The translations under genes were made by a program, and so were the position numbers. The notes beneath the pieces are model-generated. The model ran no database searches, was not told where the DNA came from, and was given only the letters and a program-made list of their open reading frames with translations. Shown here one piece after another: positions 1 to 7,435 of a stretch of DNA of 18,002 nt. This DNA is from HGM10836 sp045580645 (lineage in GTDB: Bacteria > Bacillota_I > Bacilli_A > RF39 > UBA660), in the NCBI GenBank assembly GCA_045580645.1, contig JAZNOG010000047.1:1-18002 (forward strand), given 5' to 3'. Numbering within the stretch: position 1 is the stretch's first letter; each line of letters starts with the position of its first letter.

Positions 1-675
1 AGTTATTATATTTATAAAAACACAAAAGACGATAAGATACAAGAAAATATATATGAAGAAATTATAGAAGTTGCAAAAGAAAAAGAGAATAAAGAAGAAA
101 ACGAAGAACAACAAGAAATAAATATGCAAGAACTATATAATGTCAATAATGATATTGTTGGGTGGTTAAAAATAGATAATACTAATATCAATTACCCTGT
201 AATGCAGACAAAAAATACACCGAATTATTATTTAAGAAGAAATTTTTATAAAGAATATTCACAATGGGGAACACCATTTTTATCAGAGAATTGTGATATT
301 CAAAGTAGTGATAATCTAATTATCTATGGACATCATATAAATAATTCAAAAATGTTTGGAGAATTAGAACATTATAAAAAAGAAGAATATTATAAAAATC
401 ATAAGTATATTAAATTTTATACTATGAACGAGAAGAAAGAATATGAAATTATAGCAGTTTTTAAAACTGTTGCATATACTGGTTTTAAATATTATAAATA
501 TAGCAATTTTAACAATGAAAGAGAGTTTGAAACATTTGTAAATAAATGTAGAGAACTTTCTTTTTATCATATTGAAAAAAATATCAATTATGGAGAAAAG
601 TTAATTACTTTATCTACTTGCGAATATTCACAAGAAAACGGAAGATTAGTAGTTGTTGCAAAAGAAATTTTGTAG
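1..675 (+). CDS. srtB: Class B sortase, 5'-truncated by window edge
   Basis: A cysteine transpeptidase that would join a sorting-signal protein to the cell wall or to another surface protein outside the membrane. The reading frame is open from base 1 without a start, so the N-terminal membrane anchor lies upstream; the ATG at 124 is internal. Visible class B marks are DIVGWLKI followed by NYPVMQ, the catalytic His in IYGHH (codon 331-333), the catalytic Cys in TLSTCEYS (codon 619-621) and the Arg in NGRLVVVA (codon 643-645). A Glu/Lys-rich linker (about 25 residues) precedes the catalytic domain. The stop is 11 bases before the start of the CHAP protein gene, whose ribosome binding site overlaps it, so the two are probably co-transcribed. 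A sortase B next to a CHAP hydrolase is a familiar pair in clostridial conjugative elements. No sorting-signal substrate is seen in the window. Confidence 0.88.
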   Translation, partial: SYYIYKNTKDDKIQENIYEEIIEVAKEKENKEENEEQQEINMQELYNVNNDIVGWLKIDNTNINYPVMQTKNTPNYYLRRNFYKEYSQWGTPFLSENCDIQSSDNLIIYGHHINNSKMFGELEHYKKEEYYKNHKYIKFYTMNEKKEYEIIAVFKTVAYTGFKYYKYSNFNNEREFETFVNKCRELSFYHIEKNINYGEKLITLSTCEYSQENGRLVVVAKEIL

Positions 676-686
676 GAGGTGGTAGT

Positions 687-2319
687 TTGGCAGATATAAA
701 AATAAAACATAAAGAAGTTGGAACAATAAAGAAACTAGACAAAGCAAAAATTTACACTCAAAAAGTAAAAGACAATATAGTGAATTTGAAAGATAGAGCA
801 AGTTATAGCAATGATGAAGAAAACTCACAAGCTGAATATGGTGGAGATAAAATATCACAAAATGCAAATACAATTTCTCGTAGAAGTGTAGAAAAGTTTG
901 ACCAATATGGAAAAAAGGCTTTTAAAGAAACAACAGAGAATATACAAAATGCTAGTCAAAAGATAAAGAAGAAAATTGAAAATAGAACTATAAAGAAAAA
1001 AATAAATTCTAAAGATATAAAGAAAAATATAAAAACAATAAAAGGAACTACAGAAAAATCAAAAAAGATAATAAAAAACACACCTAAAACTATAAAACAA
1101 ACAGTAAAAGTAGCAACAAAAACTACTAAAGAAGCGGCAAAAGGAGCAAAAAAAGCATTTCAAATAGCAAAAGTTACGGCAAAACAAACTGTAAGAACAA
1201 TAAAATTAGGAATAAAAGCAAGTATTGCAGCAATAAAAGCGATTTTACTTGCAACAAAGGCTTTAATAGCTTTTTTAATTGCAGGAGGTTGGGTTGTTGT
1301 AGTAATTATTATTATAATATGCTTAATTGCAATGTTGTGCAGTTCTGTTTTTGGAATATTTTTTGCGAGTGAAGATACAGGAAGTACAATAACGATAAAT
1401 GGAACGCAACAAGTTGTAACAATGAATCAAGTAATATCAGATTTAAATATTGAATTTATGAATAAAATAACACAAATTCAACAAGAAAATCCTTATGATG
1501 AATATGATATAAGTTCAAATAAAGCAGAGTGGAAAGATATTTTAGCAGTTTATACAGTAAAAATAAGTGAGGGCAATGATGGAGCAGATGTAATAACTTT
1601 AAATGATAATAAAGTTAATCTATTAAAAGAAATATTTTGGGAAATGAATGAAGTAACTTTTACAAAAGAAGAAGAAACTCATGAAGAAATAAAAATAGGT
1701 TTAACTTCAACTAAACATATTACTGTAACAAAAGTTAAATTACATATTGTAGTAAATGGAAAAACTGCTATTGAAATGGCAGATAAATATAATTTTAATG
1801 CAAAACAAAGGGAACAACTTGCTGAACTAATAAATGAAAAATATGCAAGTATGTGGACAAGTGTTATATATGGCTCATCAGTTGGAAGTAACGATATTGT
1901 AAATGTTGCGTTACAACAAGTTGGAAATGTAGGAGGACAACCTTTCTGGAGTTGGTATGGATTTCAAAGCAGAGTAGAATGGTGTGCATGTTTTGTAAGT
2001 TGGTGTGCAAATGAGTGTGGTTACATAGAGGCTGGGATTATTCCTAAATTTGCAGGGTGTGAAAGCGAGGGTGTATCCTGGTTTAAAACTTGTGGACTTT
2101 GGAAAAATGGAGGACATATTCCAAAAGCACGGAGATATTATATTTTTTGACTGGTCAGATAGCAATGATGAAAAAGCAGATCATGTAGGAATTGTTGAGA
2201 AAGTAGCAAATGGAAAAGTATATACAATAGAGGGAAATTCTAATGGAGATACTTGTAGGCAAAAAGAATATAGCATTGACAGTAGTGTGATTTTAGGTTA
2301 TGGAACACCAATGTATTAA
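687..2319 (+). pseudogene. Membrane-anchored CHAP-domain cell-wall hydrolase, frameshifted
   Basis: Probably a peptidoglycan hydrolase of an integrative conjugative element, opening the wall for the conjugation channel. The start is TTG at 687: AGGAGGT lies at 674-680, six bases before it, while the ATG at 618 has no such site and lies inside the sortase gene. Numbered from 687, residues 70-190 are very Lys-rich and low in complexity, 194-226 are a hydrophobic membrane helix, 227-405 form an extracytoplasmic stretch and the CHAP domain starts near 408. The likely catalytic Cys is residue 433 in EWCACFVSW; the matching His is in ADHVGIVE (codon 2182-2184). The frame used up to about 2129 ends in PKARRYYIF and a stop at 2148-2150. 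The +1 frame continues the domain from GDIIFFDW to 2319. One extra base at 2123-2130 explains this; without it the product is about 543 residues. It may be a true mutation or a sequencing error. Confidence 0.78.
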
Positions 2320-2349
2320 AAAATAAAATACGAAAGGAAAAGTAAATGT

Positions 2350-2529
2350 ATGAGAATAAAAATATTTGATGTAGTAGAATTGAATAATGGTAATAGAGCG
2401 ACAATTTTAGAGATAAAAGGAAATAAGTATTTTGCAGAGGTAGTAAATGCTTATGGAATAACTGTAGATAAAAGAAAGCAGATAACAAAAAAAGATATAG
2501 TTAAGAAAATAGATAAAAAAGACAATTAA
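2350..2529 (+). CDS. Small hypothetical protein (59 aa) after the CHAP gene
   Basis: An ATG at 2350 opens 59 codons ending in TAA at 2527. The predicted protein begins MRIKIFDVVELNNGNRATIL and ends in a run of Lys and Asp. Its pattern of short alternating strands with a VVELNNG turn and an ILEIKGN turn suggests a small beta-barrel (KOW/SH3-like), but this is only an impression. AAAGG at 2333-2337 is a possible ribosome binding site with long spacing (12 bases). An ATG at 2346 in another frame stops after seven codons and is unlikely. It lies 30 bases after the CHAP gene and is followed directly by a strong terminator, so it is probably the last gene of the mobile-element transcript. Function unknown. 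Confidence 0.6.
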   Translation: MRIKIFDVVELNNGNRATILEIKGNKYFAEVVNAYGITVDKRKQITKKDIVKKIDKKDN

Positions 2530-2538
2530 AGATAATTT

Positions 2539-2580
2539 GTAGGTACTTATCAGAAATGGTAAGTACCTACTCTTTTTATT
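2539..2580 (+). terminator. Intrinsic terminator closing the mobile-element module
   Basis: A perfect 11-base inverted repeat, GTAGGTACTTA (2539-2549) and TAAGTACCTAC (2560-2570), with a 10-base loop, is followed by TCTTTTTATTTT. It lies 10 bases after the 59-residue gene. The T-tract is on the + strand side, matching the direction of the genes. Confidence 0.9.
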
Positions 2581-2653
2581 TTGCAAAATAATAAAAACAA
2601 AGTTTTGTATTTATAAAATATAGGGAATATCACTATTTTTTTATGAAAAAACA

Positions 2654-2682
2654 ACGACAAAAAATAAATGATATGATATAAT
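2654..2682 (+). promoter_or_regulatory. Promoter with extended -10 for the 87-aa gene and plsC
   Basis: TGATATAAT at 2674-2682 is a perfect -10 hexamer (TATAAT) with a TGn extension. ACGACA at 2654-2659 is a weak -35, 17 bases upstream. It follows the terminator at 2539-2580 and lies 27 bases before the next ATG, so it starts a new transcription unit. Confidence 0.7.
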
Positions 2683-2708
2683 GTAAATCGTATGATAGGA
2701 GTGGGAAA

Positions 2709-2972
2709 ATGACAGATTCATTTGTAATAAATTATATAAATAATAAACTAGCAGAAACAAGTGATATAAATTATATTAGATATACATTTTACGAATTAAG
2801 AGTGAAGAATAATTTGTCGGAAAATGATTTAGACAAATTTTTGGAAATAAATAAAAATTATTTTGAAAATAAAGGATATAGTGTATATTTCACAGGTGCA
2901 AAATTTACATATAAAAATGCAAATATGACAGTACAACCTAATGAAATTATGATAGCAGTAAAAGAAGAATAA
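2709..2972 (+). CDS. Hypothetical protein (87 aa)
   Basis: Not recognised. The ATG at 2709 is preceded by AGGAG (2697-2701) with 7-base spacing, and the promoter above fits this start, so expression is likely. The protein is soluble and mixed in charge, with no signal peptide, membrane helix or Cys. Its first part (about residues 5-55) looks helical, with the motif NNLSENDLDKFLEINKNYFE. The end (about 56-87) looks like beta strands around GYSVYFTGAKF. It ends 24 bases before the acyltransferase start and shares its transcript, but that gives no clear hint of function. It may belong either to the chromosome or to the remains of the mobile element upstream. Confidence 0.7.
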   Translation: MTDSFVINYINNKLAETSDINYIRYTFYELRVKNNLSENDLDKFLEINKNYFENKGYSVYFTGAKFTYKNANMTVQPNEIMIAVKEE

Positions 2973-2996
2973 AAATGAATTTAAAGGAGAAAATAA

Positions 2997-3746
2997 ATGT
3001 GGAGATATTATTATACAATAGTTAGAAATATTTTTAGAATACCAGAAGCAGTAAAAACGATGAAAGATTTGATTAAACTATCAAAGAGTCGCCCTGAAGA
3101 ATATACTGAAGAAACAAAATATAGATATGTTCAATACATTTCTAATGTTATGCAAAAAACAGGACGCATAAAAACTGAAGTATATGGTGAAGAAAATTTA
3201 CCAAAAGAGGGTGGATATATGATGTATCCAAATCATCAAGGAAAATATGATGTTTATGGAATCTTTTCTGTTCATAAAAAACCTTGTTCATTCGTAATGG
3301 ATGTAAAAAAATCAAATGCTATTTTTATAAAACAAATTGTTGATGTATTAGAAGCTAAACGATTAGACAAAAACAACAATCGACAAGCTATGAAAATTAT
3401 TAATGAAGTTGCAAAAGAGGTAGAAAATGGAAGGATATATATATTATTTCCTGAAGGAAGATATGACAGTAAGCAGAAAAACAAATTGCTTGAGTTTAAA
3501 TCTGGATGTTTTAAGATTTGCTTGAAATCAAAAGTACCGATTATACCAGTAGTTTTAATAGATTCATATAAACCATATAATAGCTGGAAAATTGGAAAAA
3601 TGAAAACACAAGTACATTACTTAAAGCCGATTCTTTTTGAAGAATATAAAAATCTAAAAACACACGAGATTGCAGAATTAGTAAAAAATAAAATTGCTAG
3701 TAAAATTGAAGAATTAAAATTGCAAACAATAGGACAAAGTATATAA
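2997..3746 (+). CDS. plsC: 1-acyl-sn-glycerol-3-phosphate acyltransferase family protein
   Basis: A PlsC/LPLAT-family acyltransferase that would move an acyl chain from acyl-ACP or acyl-CoA to lysophosphatidic acid, the second acylation in phospholipid synthesis, at the inner face of the membrane. At 249 residues it has the normal size. Motif I HX4D is present as NHQGKYD (His80, Asp85). Motif III is FPEGR (residues 151-155), followed by an FKSGCFKI stretch and motif IV VPIIPV (180-185). The N-terminal 30 residues are amphipathic and hydrophobic rather than a clear signal peptide. The start has AAAGGAG at 2983-2989 and 7-base spacing. It is followed by a terminator and sits just upstream of the fatty acid genes, which agrees with use of their product. 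The exact acceptor cannot be told from sequence. Confidence 0.9.
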   Translation: MWRYYYTIVRNIFRIPEAVKTMKDLIKLSKSRPEEYTEETKYRYVQYISNVMQKTGRIKTEVYGEENLPKEGGYMMYPNHQGKYDVYGIFSVHKKPCSFVMDVKKSNAIFIKQIVDVLEAKRLDKNNNRQAMKIINEVAKEVENGRIYILFPEGRYDSKQKNKLLEFKSGCFKICLKSKVPIIPVVLIDSYKPYNSWKIGKMKTQVHYLKPILFEEYKNLKTHEIAELVKNKIASKIEELKLQTIGQSI

Positions 3747-3756
3747 TAGATTTTGT

Positions 3757-3785
3757 AAAAAGTCATCTTTGAGGATGACTTTTTT
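3757..3785 (+). terminator. Intrinsic terminator after plsC
   Basis: AGTCATC (3761-3767) pairs with GATGACT (3774-3780) across a 6-base loop. The stem is lengthened by AAAA (3757-3760) against the T-run 3781-3785. It lies 10 bases after the plsC stop. Confidence 0.88.
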
Positions 3786-3819
3786 GTATGGATTGAAAGA
3801 AATCTGACCGCATCGTTTA

Positions 3820-3849
3820 TTGACATTGTTATTAAGAAAATGATATATT
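3820..3849 (+). promoter_or_regulatory. Promoter of the flavin oxidoreductase-tetR unit
   Basis: A perfect -35 TTGACA lies at 3820-3825 and TATATT at 3844-3849 is the -10, with an 18-base spacer and a TGA (3841-3843) giving an extended -10. The start codon follows at 3872 with AAGGAGG before it. A CTGACC hexamer at 3804-3809, just upstream of the -35, also occurs in the candidate operator at 5612-5625. Confidence 0.78.
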
Positions 3850-3871
3850 CAAATTCTAAGGAGGAAAAAAT

Positions 3872-4918
3872 ATGCAAGGTATAAAAATTGGGAATAAAAA
3901 ATCAAAATATCCTATAATTCAAGGTGGAATGGGTGTAGGAGTATCACTACATAAACTAGCAGGGAATGTAAGTAAAGAAGGTGGAATAGGTGTAATATCC
4001 ACAGCTGATATAGGATACCAAGAACCAGATTTTAATATGAATCCATTAGCAGCGAATTTAAGAGCTATAGGGAGTGAAATAAAAAAAGCAAGAGAAATTG
4101 CAGGTAGTGATAAGATATTAGGAGTTAATGTAATGGTCGCATTACAAAATTATGCTGAAATTGTAAAAGAATGTGTAAAACAAAAAATTGATTTAATAAT
4201 ATCAGGAGCAGGAATTCCAAAGGATTTGCCTGAATTTGTAAAGAATTCTAATACAAAAATTGCACCAATAGTATCATCTCTAAGATGTTGTCAATTGATC
4301 GTAAAGCATTGGATAAAAAAATATAATTATGTACCAGATATGATTGTTATAGAAGGTCCAAAAGCAGGAGGACATTTAGGATTTAAGAAAGAAGAACTAG
4401 AAACTAGTAATTTAGAGGACATAACAAAAGAAGTTGTGGAATATGTAAAAGAAGTAGAAAAAGAATATCAAAAGGAAATTCCAGTAATTGCAGCAGGAGG
4501 TATTTGGGATAATAAAGATATAAATAAATTTTTAGAAATAGGTGCTGATGGAGTACAAATGGCAACAAGATTTGTTACTACTTATGAATGTGATGCTTCT
4601 AATGAATTTAAAGAAGCATATATAAATGCTAAAGAAGAAGATATAAAAATAATAAGCAGTCCTGTTGGAATGCCAGGAAGAGCATTATATAATGAATTTA
4701 TAAAATCTACAGAAAATGAAAAAAGTAAAATAACAAAATGCTATAAATGTATAAAAACATGTGATATAAAAAATACACCATATTGCATAACAAAAGCTCT
4801 AATTAATAGTGTAAAGGGAAATCTAAAAGAAGGATTGATTTTTTGTGGTAGTAATGTAGATAAGGTAAAAGAATTAATGACGGTTCATGATCTAATGGAA
4901 GAATTAGCAGGTGTTTAA
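3872..4918 (+). CDS. NAD(P)H-dependent flavin oxidoreductase, nitronate monooxygenase/FabK superfamily
   Basis: An FMN-dependent TIM-barrel enzyme of the 2-nitropropane dioxygenase superfamily, which includes nitronate monooxygenases and the enoyl-ACP reductase FabK. Family marks are YPIIQGGMG (residues 13-21), LGVNVMV (83-89), SGAGIP (111-116), EGPKAGGHLG with the active-site type His168, PVIAAGGIW (204-212) and GADGVQMATRF (225-234). The C-terminal part carries a Cys group (290, 293, 297, 305) with another Cys at 325. FabK of Streptococcus lacks this tail as far as I recall, so plain nitronate monooxygenase-like is the safer name. The setting, beside a TetR gene and the FAS operon with fabI, suggests a lipid-related or flavin redox role, possibly an alternative enoyl reductase. 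The start ATG follows AAGGAGG closely. The next gene starts 56 bases downstream without a terminator. Confidence 0.82.
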   Translation: MQGIKIGNKKSKYPIIQGGMGVGVSLHKLAGNVSKEGGIGVISTADIGYQEPDFNMNPLAANLRAIGSEIKKAREIAGSDKILGVNVMVALQNYAEIVKECVKQKIDLIISGAGIPKDLPEFVKNSNTKIAPIVSSLRCCQLIVKHWIKKYNYVPDMIVIEGPKAGGHLGFKKEELETSNLEDITKEVVEYVKEVEKEYQKEIPVIAAGGIWDNKDINKFLEIGADGVQMATRFVTTYECDASNEFKEAYINAKEEDIKIISSPVGMPGRALYNEFIKSTENEKSKITKCYKCIKTCDIKNTPYCITKALINSVKGNLKEGLIFCGSNVDKVKELMTVHDLMEELAGV

Positions 4919-4974
4919 AGGAAAATATAGTATAAGTAAGTTATAGGGGATAAAAAAATTATGGAGTGATGCCT

Positions 4975-5544
4975 ATGAATAAAACAAAAAGAAGAATTTT
5001 TAATACAGCAGTAAAAATATTTTCAGAAAAAGGATATGACAATGCAAGTGTTGAAGAAATTACAGCAGTTGCAGGAGTAGCAAAGGGTTCGTTATATTAT
5101 CACTTTTCAAAAAAAGAAGATATACTGGATTTATTATTAGAAGAAGGAATGAATTTATTAAAAAATAATATAGAAATAAAAACAAGAAACTGCACAACAG
5201 CATTGGAAAAAATTAAAGCTGTAATTTTAATACAAGTAAAAGTAACTGTCAGATATGAAGAATTCCTAAATGTTGTTTTTTCTCAAATATGGGGAAGCGA
5301 AACAAAAAACATTAAGTGTAAAAAAGCTGTGTTTAAATATATTAAGGTAATTGAAGGAATAATTCAAGAAGGAATTGATAGAGGGGAATTTTATGAAGGT
5401 GATGTTGAAGCTCTGGCTTCTGGAATTTTTGGAGTAACATGTTCAAGTCTTATATATCGTTTAAAAAAGAATAAAGATGTAGATGTTGAAAAAGTATATA
5501 ACGGATTTATAAATACAGTAATAAAAGGAATTAGTAAAGAATAG
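4975..5544 (+). CDS. TetR/AcrR family transcriptional regulator
   Basis: A 189-residue DNA-binding repressor of the TetR family. The N-terminal helix-turn-helix lies at about residues 25-44 (SVEEITAVAGVAKGSLYYHF), a textbook TetR match, followed by a helical ligand-binding and dimer domain. I choose ATG at 4975 because GGAG at 4963-4966 sits eight bases before it; GTG 4966 and ATG 4969 overlap that site. The gene is the second of a two-gene unit and lies directly before the acyl synthetase-FAS operon, whose promoter carries an inverted repeat at 5612-5625. By analogy with TetR regulators of fatty acid genes it may sense acyl-CoA, acyl-ACP or free fatty acids; the ligand is unknown and this role is inferred from position. 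Confidence 0.9.
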   Translation: MNKTKRRIFNTAVKIFSEKGYDNASVEEITAVAGVAKGSLYYHFSKKEDILDLLLEEGMNLLKNNIEIKTRNCTTALEKIKAVILIQVKVTVRYEEFLNVVFSQIWGSETKNIKCKKAVFKYIKVIEGIIQEGIDRGEFYEGDVEALASGIFGVTCSSLIYRLKKNKDVDVEKVYNGFINTVIKGISKE

Positions 5545-5565
5545 ATATATGTCTATTCTTTTTTT
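5536..5565 (+). terminator. Intrinsic terminator overlapping the tetR stop codon
   Basis: AAAGAATAGA (5536-5545) and TCTATTCTTT (5552-5561) form a perfect 10-base stem with loop TATATG, followed by a T-run to 5565. The tetR stop TAG (5542-5544) is inside the left arm, so a translating ribosome could affect folding. It separates the tetR unit from the FAS operon. Confidence 0.87.
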
Positions 5566-5608
5566 ATGGTTTAAAAAAAATTTTTATTTTAAAAGCCTGA
5601 AAATACAT

Positions 5609-5625
5609 TATACTGACCTCTCAGT
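5609..5625 (+). promoter_or_regulatory. Candidate -10 and TetR operator before the FAS operon
   Basis: TATACT at 5609-5614 is a possible -10; the -35 region (about 5585-5592) is only T-rich. Overlapping its end is the inverted repeat ACTGA-CCTC-TCAGT (5612-5625). A repressor bound here would cover the -10 and start site. The nearby tetR gene makes its product the natural candidate. The hexamer CTGACC is also found at 3804-3809 before the flavin oxidoreductase. The palindrome is seen directly; its role is inferred. Confidence 0.5.
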
Positions 5626-5636
5626 CTAAAGACATT

Positions 5637-5674
5637 AAGGAGATATTGTGTTAGAATTCATAATAGCAAAATAG
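5637..5674 (+). other. Strong RBS with GTG mini-ORF (8 codons) before the synthetase
   Basis: AAGGAG at 5637-5642 lies five bases before GTG 5648, which opens MLEFIIAK and then meets TAG at 5672-5674. The mini-ORF is in the same frame as the acyl synthetase gene. It could be a leader peptide, or the original N-terminus cut off by a nonsense mutation. I cannot tell which. Confidence 0.35.
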
Positions 5675-5716
5675 GAAATGAAGCAGAAAGAACTTAGAGA
5701 TGAGGAGCTTTTTAAT

Positions 5717-7435
5717 ATGAGTGAAAGATTATATGATTATATAGAAATAAAAAATTTAAAAGAGATGCTTAATAAAACAAGAAATATATATGCTAAAAAA
5801 ACAGCATATAAAATTAGGATACAAGATAACCAATATAAGACAATTACCCATGAAGAAGTAAGAGATATGGTAGATTGTCTAGGAACAGCACTAATAGATT
5901 TAGGTTTGAAGGGAAAAAGAATAGCAGTAATAGGTCAAAATAGATATGAATGGGAAATAGCGTATTTATCAGTAGTTTGTGGAACAGGAATAGTAGTTCC
6001 ATTAGATAAATCGTTACCATCAAATGAATTGGAGTCATTAATAGAAAGATCAGAAGTAGAAGCTATATTTTATACAAATAAATATGAAGAGGTAATAAAG
6101 AAAATTAAATATAGTGGAAAAAACAAATTGAAACATTTAATTTCAATGGATATATGTGAACATAGTGAAGGTATATATTCTCAAGAAGAATTGATAAAAA
6201 AAGGTAAGATGTTATTAGAAGAAGGTAATAGAGAATTTATAGATAGCAAGATTAACTCTGAAGAAATGAGCATAATGCTATTTACATCAGGGACAACATC
6301 AGCATCTAAGGTGGTTAGTCTTTCACACAAAAATATATGTTCAAATTTAATGGATATAGCAAGTATTCTTGATGTAAATTCTAATGATACATTGCTTTCT
6401 GTTTTGCCAGTACACCATGTTTTTGAATGTACGGTGGGTTTCTTGTTTGGATTATACAAAGGAGCAGAAACTGTATTTTGTGATGGGATAAGGCATATTG
6501 TTAAAAATTTAAAAGAATATAATGTTTCTGTTATGGCTTGTGTTCCAAGTTTATATGAAGGAATATTTAATATGATAAGAAAACAACTAGAAAAAGAAGG
6601 CAAACTTGAAGAAGTATTAGAAAAAGAAGAAAAATACAGAAATGCTTCTATGAAAGAAAAAAGAATAATATTTAAAGATATTCACGATATGCTTGGAGGA
6701 AGAATTAAACTTTTTATAAGTGGGGCAGCTAAATTAGATCCTAAAATAGAAGAAAAATATAGATTATTAGGTATAAATATAGTGCAAGGCTATGGATTAA
6801 CAGAAACATCTCCTGTAGTAGGAATTGGAAATAATAAATATCATAGAATAGGTTCTATTGGAAAAGCAGTTCCAAGTGTGGAAGTGAAAATTGAAGATAA
6901 AAATGAAGAAGGTATAGGAGAACTTGTAGTAAAAGGACCAAGTGTAATGCTAGGATATTTTGAAAATAAAGAAGCAACAAATGAGGTTTTAAAAGATGGG
7001 TGGTTCTATACAGGAGATTTAGCAAAAATTGATGAAGAAGGTTATATATATATTTGTGGAAGAAAGAAAAGTGTAATTGTATTAAAAAATGGTAAAAATA
7101 TATTTCCAGAAGAAATGGAAAACTTAGTAAACAAAATTGAAGGTGTAAAGGAATCATTTATATTCGGAAAGCAACAATCTGATGATAAAGATGATATAAA
7201 GATTAATGTTCAATTAGTATTTGACAGAGAAATTGTCGAAGAAGTATATAAGGTTAAAACTGATGATGAAATATATAAAGTGTTATCAAATAAAATAAAA
7301 GAAATAAACCAAACAATGCCACAGTACAAGGCAATCAGAGGAGTTCTAATAACGGAAAAAGAATTGATAAAAACTACAACAAATAAAATAAAAAGGCAGG
7401 CAAATTTAGATGCAATTGAAAAATCTAACAACTAA
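5717..7435 (+). CDS. AMP-forming acyl-CoA (or acyl-ACP) synthetase
   Basis: An ANL-superfamily adenylating enzyme that activates fatty acids with ATP and loads them on CoA or ACP. Numbered from 5717 (572 residues), the P-loop-like motif FTSGTTSASK is at about 189-198, YGLTETSPV at 359-367, YTGDL with Asp434 and the hinge GRKKSVIVLKNGKN follow, and the C-terminal catalytic Lys is in TTTNKIKR. The length fits a long-chain FadD-like enzyme. I choose ATG 5717 because GAGGAG (5702-5707) stands nine bases before it. ATG 5678 in the same frame is possible, but its AGGA is only one base away. It is the first gene of the FAS operon, and birA overlaps its end by 26 bases. With no fabH in view and thioesterase and patatin genes downstream, it may return free fatty acids to ACP or CoA; the thiol acceptor is not decided by sequence. 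Confidence 0.85.
   Translation: MSERLYDYIEIKNLKEMLNKTRNIYAKKTAYKIRIQDNQYKTITHEEVRDMVDCLGTALIDLGLKGKRIAVIGQNRYEWEIAYLSVVCGTGIVVPLDKSLPSNELESLIERSEVEAIFYTNKYEEVIKKIKYSGKNKLKHLISMDICEHSEGIYSQEELIKKGKMLLEEGNREFIDSKINSEEMSIMLFTSGTTSASKVVSLSHKNICSNLMDIASILDVNSNDTLLSVLPVHHVFECTVGFLFGLYKGAETVFCDGIRHIVKNLKEYNVSVMACVPSLYEGIFNMIRKQLEKEGKLEEVLEKEEKYRNASMKEKRIIFKDIHDMLGGRIKLFISGAAKLDPKIEEKYRLLGINIVQGYGLTETSPVVGIGNNKYHRIGSIGKAVPSVEVKIEDKNEEGIGELVVKGPSVMLGYFENKEATNEVLKDGWFYTGDLAKIDEEGYIYICGRKKSVIVLKNGKNIFPEEMENLVNKIEGVKESFIFGKQQSDDKDDIKINVQLVFDREIVEEVYKVKTDDEIYKVLSNKIKEINQTMPQYKAIRGVLITEKELIKTTTNKIKRQANLDAIEKSNN

Noticed and set aside
618..686. ATG at 618 as start of the CHAP protein
   Set aside because: It lies within the sortase gene in another frame, has no ribosome binding site, and the residues 618-686 are a shadow of the sortase end. 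TTG 687 has a well-spaced AGGAGGT.
2121..2150. Programmed ribosomal frameshift in the CHAP gene
   Set aside because: No clear slippery heptamer or downstream stem is seen; a simple one-base insertion is the more economical reading.
2050..2319. A separate 89-residue gene
   Set aside because: It has no ribosome binding site and its residues from GDIIFFDW onward complete the CHAP domain of the preceding frame, so it is the second part of the frameshifted gene.
2539..2570. The GTAGGTACTTA repeat as a FapR-like operator
   Set aside because: It resembles a palindromic lipid-regulator site, but it has a 10-base loop and a T-run and lies behind a gene, not at a promoter. A terminator explains it fully.
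3872..4918. Firm naming of the flavin enzyme as FabK
   Set aside because: The superfamily marks are shared with nitronate monooxygenases, and the Cys-rich tail differs from streptococcal FabK as I recall it. I kept the general name.
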